From an uncultured Christensenella sp. (GTDB lineage Bacteria; Bacillota; Clostridia; Christensenellales; Borkfalkiaceae), in the NCBI GenBank assembly GCA_910578195.1, contig CAJTOY010000001.1, positions 427,857-491,856 on the forward strand: a stretch of 64,000 nt of DNA, read 5' to 3'. The position numbers and the translations under genes were made by a program. Below are positions 60,692-64,000 of this stretch, in pieces. The notes beneath the pieces were generated by a model. The model searched no databases. It was not told where the DNA came from and worked only from the letters and a program-made list of their open reading frames with translations. Positions within the stretch are counted from its first letter, which is position 1. Each line of letters starts with the position of its first letter.

Positions 60692-62002
60692 TCAGCCGTT
60701 ATTCTTCTCCCTCGTGAGAATTTTTATAGGAGTGCCCGAAAAATCGAAAGCCTTCCTTAAAGTGTTTTCGAGAAATCTTTCATATGAAAAGTGCAGTAAA
60801 TCGGTGCTGTTTACGAAAAGTACGATTGTCGGCGGCGCGATTGAAACCTGCGAGGAATAGTAAACCTTCAAGCGTCTGCCGTTGTACGAGGGCGGCTCGT
60901 TCGCGCGAACCGCGTCCGATATGACGTCGTTGAGCATACCGGTTGCAATTCTGAAATGCGCGTGCTTGTACACCTCGTCCACAAGCGAAATTATCTTTTC
61001 GGTGCGCTGACCCGTCTTTGCGGATATATAGACCGACTTGAAATAGTCCATAAACTTCAAGTCCTCTTTCAGCTTGCTTTCGAACTTGTTTATGGTGTTA
61101 GTGTCCTTTTCGATTAAATCCCACTTGTTCATTACAATCACGGAGGGCTTGCCCTGCTCGTGAACGTAACCTATTATTTTCGTGTCCTGCTCGGTAAGTC
61201 CGTCCGCGCTGTCCACAACCAAAAGACAGACGTCGGCGCGGCGCACCGCGTCGAAGGCGCGCATTACCGAGTAATACTCTACGTCGTCCTCTACCTTGCT
61301 TTTTTTTCTGATACCCGCGGTATCGATTATCGTATAATTTCTGCCGTCGTAGGAAAATTTGGTATCTATCGCGTCGCGGGTAGTGCCCGCAATGTTTGTA
61401 ACAATCGAGCGTTCGAAGCCCAGAAGTTTGTTTACAAGGCTGCTTTTGCCCGCGTTGGGCTTGCCGACGACCGCGATTTTAATGCTGTCGTCCTCGGCTA
61501 CGTCCGTCTTTTCGAACCAGCTGACCGCTTCGTCGAGGACGTCGCCTATGCCCGTGCCGTGCTCGGCGGAAACGGGGTACGGCTCGCCCAGACCCAGCGA
61601 ATAGAATTCGAAAACCTTTTCCTCGGAGTAATCGTCAATTTTATTGACGACGAGAATTACGGGTTTTTTCGAGCGGCGGAGCATGTCCGAAACGTCGTAA
61701 TCGGACGAGGTGAGCCCCTCTCTGCCGTCGACGAAAAACAAAATTACTTGCGCGGTTTCAATCGCTACTTCTGCTTGTTTTTTGATTTCCCGCCACATAG
61801 TGTCCTCGGAGCGCATTTCTATGCCCCCCGTGTCCACCATCGAAAAAGCTTTTCCGCGCCATTCCGAATCAGCGTAAAGTCTGTCGCGGGTCACGCCCGG
61901 TCTGTCCTCTGTTATTGAAATTTTTCTGCCCGCAACGCGGTTAAAAAACGTACTTTTGCCTACGTTCGGTCTGCCGACGATTGCTATTAACGGATTTGCC
62001 AT
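60692..62002 (-). CDS. der: Ribosome-assembly GTPase Der (EngA)
   Basis: 436 residues. Two tandem GTPase domains: GRPNVGKST, DTGGIE and NKIDDY in the first; GKPNAGKSS, DTAGIR and NKWD in the second, then a KH-like C-terminal domain (from about residue 350). Der is essential for 50S maturation. The promoter's -10 box is 6 nt before the ATG, and no Shine-Dalgarno sequence exists. Co-transcribed with plsY. Confidence 0.96.
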   Translation of the reverse strand: MANPLIAIVGRPNVGKSTFFNRVAGRKISITEDRPGVTRDRLYADSEWRGKAFSMVDTGGIEMRSEDTMWREIKKQAEVAIETAQVILFFVDGREGLTSSDYDVSDMLRRSKKPVILVVNKIDDYSEEKVFEFYSLGLGEPYPVSAEHGTGIGDVLDEAVSWFEKTDVAEDDSIKIAVVGKPNAGKSSLVNKLLGFERSIVTNIAGTTRDAIDTKFSYDGRNYTIIDTAGIRKKSKVEDDVEYYSVMRAFDAVRRADVCLLVVDSADGLTEQDTKIIGYVHEQGKPSVIVMNKWDLIEKDTNTINKFESKLKEDLKFMDYFKSVYISAKTGQRTEKIISLVDEVYKHAHFRIATGMLNDVISDAVRANEPPSYNGRRLKVYYSSQVSIAPPTIVLFVNSTDLLHFSYERFLENTLRKAFDFSGTPIKILTREKNNG

Positions 62003-62008
62003 AAGTCA

Positions 62009-62037
62009 ATTATAAAGTATTTGTCAAGATTTGTAAA
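62009..62037 (-). promoter_or_regulatory. Promoter of der-plsY (leaderless type)
   Basis: Minus strand TTTACA (62037-62032), 17 bp, TATAAT (62014-62009), 6 nt to the ATG at 62002. The same boxes and spacings as mntP. Confidence 0.8.
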
Positions 62038-62040
62038 GAG

Positions 62041-62072
62041 AAAAATTCCCCGAACGCGTCGGGGAGATTTTT
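62041..62072. terminator. Terminator upstream of der
   Basis: TCCCCGA / TCGGGGA stem (62047-62065), ACGCG loop, T runs on both strands. It ends the transcript of the small membrane gene. Confidence 0.8.
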
Positions 62073-62074
62073 AT

Positions 62075-62419
62075 TTACCAAACAATTATTCCGAAACCGC
62101 CGAGCATGCCGAGCACCGCGCCGAACGCGAAGCCGACAAGCGCTATCCAGTAGACCACCTTCCAGCCCGTTCTTCTGAGTCTTACGAAGTTCCATGCGGG
62201 GATAGCCACGGCAACAATCAAAGCCAAATTCCCTAAAAACGTGAATATGTGATAAATGCTGCTGAGAATATTCGCGGTATTCGTGCCGTTAAGGCTCTTT
62301 ATCGTGGAAACCAAAAGCTTGAATATTCCGCCGAACAGATAAGCGAAGCCGGATATAACTATCGCCCAGAACGCGCAAAGTTCCGTCCATGAATGTGTAG
62401 AATAATATCTTCTTGACAT
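62075..62419 (-). CDS. Small three- or four-helix membrane protein, unknown
   Basis: 114 residues. Helices at about 14-36, 55-75 and 90-112, joined by short loops, with a conserved-looking RRTGWKVVYW in between. No recognised family. An AAGGAG ribosome binding site fixes the start. It stands alone between the rluD-like gene and the der terminator. Confidence 0.6.
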   Translation of the reverse strand: MSRRYYSTHSWTELCAFWAIVISGFAYLFGGIFKLLVSTIKSLNGTNTANILSSIYHIFTFLGNLALIVAVAIPAWNFVRLRRTGWKVVYWIALVGFAFGAVLGMLGGFGIIVW

Positions 62420-62491
62420 ATTTTTTCTCCTTTTAAAATCAGTAAGTGAAGTATAGCACAGTAAAAAACTTTTGGCAAGTAAATTTTACGG

Positions 62492-63397
62492 CTATTCTTC
62501 GGTTAACGCGTCCAAAACCTGCTTGAAATAGTCGGGCAACGGCGCCTCGAACGTCATTTCCTCGCCCGTGGCAGGGTGTTTAAGCGAAAGTCTGTACGCG
62601 TGCAAAAGTTGACCGTTCAGCTTGAATTTCTGCTTTTTCACGCCGTAGACGGGGTCGCCGACGACGGGGTGACCGAGATGCTTAGCATGGACGCGTATCT
62701 GGTGGGTTCTGCCCGTCTTTAAGTCGAAACGGCACAAGGTGTAGCCTTTGTACCTTTTCAAAACGGTGTATAAGGTAATTGCGAGCTTCCCCTTATCGGG
62801 GGAAACGACCGCCATTTTAGTTCTGTCGTTCGCGCTTCTCCCTATGTACGTGGTCACAGTGCCGCTGTCGGTCTTTAAGCTGCCTTCCAAAAGCGCGAGG
62901 TACGTTCTTCCGCACGTTTTGTCCGCGATTTGCTTCGAAAGCCCGACGTGGGCGTTGTCGTTTTTCGCGACGACGAGAAGTCCCGAAGTGTCCTTGTCTA
63001 TACGGTGAACTATGCCGGGGCGGATAACGCCGTTGATACCGCTGAGCGAATTAAGACGGAATAACAGCGCGTTTACGAGCGTGCCGTCCGTGTTGCCGTT
63101 GCCGAGATGCACCGTCATGCCCTGCGGCTTGTTGACGATTGCTATATCTCCGTCCTCGTAGATTATGTCGATTGGAATATCCTCGGGCTTTACCGAACAC
63201 TCCGCCGCCTCGGGTAAAAACGCCACTATTTTGTCGCCCGCGTTGATTTCCTGCGACGGTTTGCATTTTTTGCCGTTCACCGTAACGCACCCCTCGTCGA
63301 TAAGCTTTTTGACCGACGAGCGGGTTTTGTCGAGCGCGGCGCATAAAAAGACGTCTGCACGGTTTGAATACTCTTCCGCGGTAAACTCCTTATTCAT
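62492..63397 (-). CDS. RluA/RluD-family pseudouridine synthase
   Basis: 301 residues. An N-terminal S4 RNA-binding domain (ADVFLCAALDKTRSSVKKLI) precedes the catalytic domain with GIVHRIDKDTSGLLVVAK (catalytic Asp) and KTGRTHQIRVHAKHLGHPV. It makes pseudouridine in 23S rRNA or tRNA; the position after lspA is typical of the RluD type. The start codon overlaps the lspA stop (AATGAATAA), so translation is coupled. Confidence 0.93.
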   Translation of the reverse strand: MNKEFTAEEYSNRADVFLCAALDKTRSSVKKLIDEGCVTVNGKKCKPSQEINAGDKIVAFLPEAAECSVKPEDIPIDIIYEDGDIAIVNKPQGMTVHLGNGNTDGTLVNALLFRLNSLSGINGVIRPGIVHRIDKDTSGLLVVAKNDNAHVGLSKQIADKTCGRTYLALLEGSLKTDSGTVTTYIGRSANDRTKMAVVSPDKGKLAITLYTVLKRYKGYTLCRFDLKTGRTHQIRVHAKHLGHPVVGDPVYGVKKQKFKLNGQLLHAYRLSLKHPATGEEMTFEAPLPDYFKQVLDALTEE

Positions 63398-63947
63398 TGT
63401 CGTCTTCTTTTTTCTGGGCTTCCTTGGCGCGTTTGGTCAGCGGGATAAGCGCCCACTCGTTCAAAAAGAGAATATCCACAATCGCGACGATTGTTCCGAA
63501 CACTATCCAGAAATCGGCAAAGTTGCATGAAACCATATTGCCGAACATATTTATGCCCACGAAATCGCGCACTTCGCGGAAGGCTATTCTGTCGATAAGA
63601 TTGCCGATTGCGCCCGCTACAATGAGAGTTATCGCGACCTTTAATAAAACAAACCGCTCCGGAAGGGTGATAAAAATCGCGGTGAGCACCGCAAGCATAA
63701 TGAACGTAGTAACTATTAAAAACGTCTGTCCCCACGCGGCGTCGGCAAGGAAGCTGAACGCACAGCCGGGGTTGCGGCTTCCGCTGACCACTTCGATAAA
63801 GTTGGGAATTACGGTGAAATTCCAGTTGTCGCGTTCCTCGAAAATTTTCGTAAGTAAATCGACGAGGACGAGCGCGACGCACGCCGCTATCATTACAAGG
63901 CTTTTCCAGCCTACGTTTATTCTTATTTTCTTTAATTTTTCAAGCAT
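63390..63947 (-). CDS. lspA: Lipoprotein signal peptidase (signal peptidase II)
   Basis: 185 residues, four helices. It cleaves lipoprotein signal peptides after lipidation. Conserved blocks: GAIGNLIDRI, VRDFVGINMF (catalytic Asp) and NFADFWIVFG (second catalytic Asp). It would process the many lipoproteins of the fructan and pectin loci. The -10 box is 6 nt before the ATG and no Shine-Dalgarno sequence exists. Confidence 0.95.
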   Translation of the reverse strand: MLEKLKKIRINVGWKSLVMIAACVALVLVDLLTKIFEERDNWNFTVIPNFIEVVSGSRNPGCAFSFLADAAWGQTFLIVTTFIMLAVLTAIFITLPERFVLLKVAITLIVAGAIGNLIDRIAFREVRDFVGINMFGNMVSCNFADFWIVFGTIVAIVDILFLNEWALIPLTKRAKEAQKKEDDNE

Positions 63948-63953
63948 ACCGAT

Positions 63954-63982
63954 ATAATAAATAAATTTGCGCGTTTTGTCAA
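63954..63982 (-). promoter_or_regulatory. Promoter of lspA-rluD (leaderless type)
   Basis: Minus strand TTGACA (63982-63977, perfect), 17 bp, TATTAT (63959-63954), then 6 nt to the ATG at 63947. Confidence 0.8.
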
Positions 63983-64000
63983 GTAAAAGGGCGCGCGGCT

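Overview
The window reads as chromosome of an uncultured, moderate-G+C member of the Clostridia (Bacillota), probably a gut plant-polysaccharide degrader. The signs are WhiA, a T-box upstream of thrS, an infC-rpmI-rplT operon with a leader attenuator, many lipoproteins, an MsmX/UgpC-type sugar ABC transporter, sigma-A promoters with 17-bp spacers, and extracellular GH32, CE8 and CE12 enzymes. I cannot name a genus from the sequence. There is no rRNA, CRISPR array, integrase, IS element or phage gene, and no gene-free stretch over 300 bp.

Layout. 1-9.4 kb: an M24 peptidase pseudogene with an in-frame TGA, a MATE exporter, an XRE/SdpI-like regulator, DegV, divergent gap and fba, small secreted or membrane proteins, murG, mntP, and a tRNA-Pro preceded by two identical broken tRNA copies. 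9.4-32.3 kb: a 23-kb co-directional fructan locus on the minus strand. It encodes an ABC ATPase, a membrane protein, fructokinase, a surface GH32, a LacI regulator, a solute-binding protein, two permeases, a lipoprotein GH32, two giant multi-module binding lipoproteins and a cytoplasmic GH32. A LacI-type palindrome abuts the first promoter. 32.3-39.5 kb: two pectin-active secreted proteins, a CE8 pectinesterase and a CE12 SGNH esterase. 39.5-44.7 kb: a DUF1538 transporter with two PII-like proteins, a Cys/His-repeat LRR lipoprotein coupled to an AraC regulator, and a Cys-rich protein of unknown function. 44.7-64 kb: housekeeping genes (fruK-like kinase, pfkA, dnaE, whiA, PHP phosphatase, murB, DUF89, yebC, spoU, rplT, rpmI, infC, thrS, plsY, der, rluD-like, lspA).

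Working together: secreted GH32 enzymes cut fructan, the lipoproteins probably hold it, the CUT1 transporter imports oligofructans, cytoplasmic GH32 releases fructose, and fructokinase, PfkA, Fba and GAPDH (all in the window) take it into glycolysis.

The most notable signal outside genes is promoter architecture. At least eight genes have a good sigma-A promoter whose -10 box lies 6-8 nt upstream of the start codon, with no Shine-Dalgarno sequence, so their mRNAs should be leaderless or nearly so. Other genes in the window have ordinary strong ribosome binding sites.
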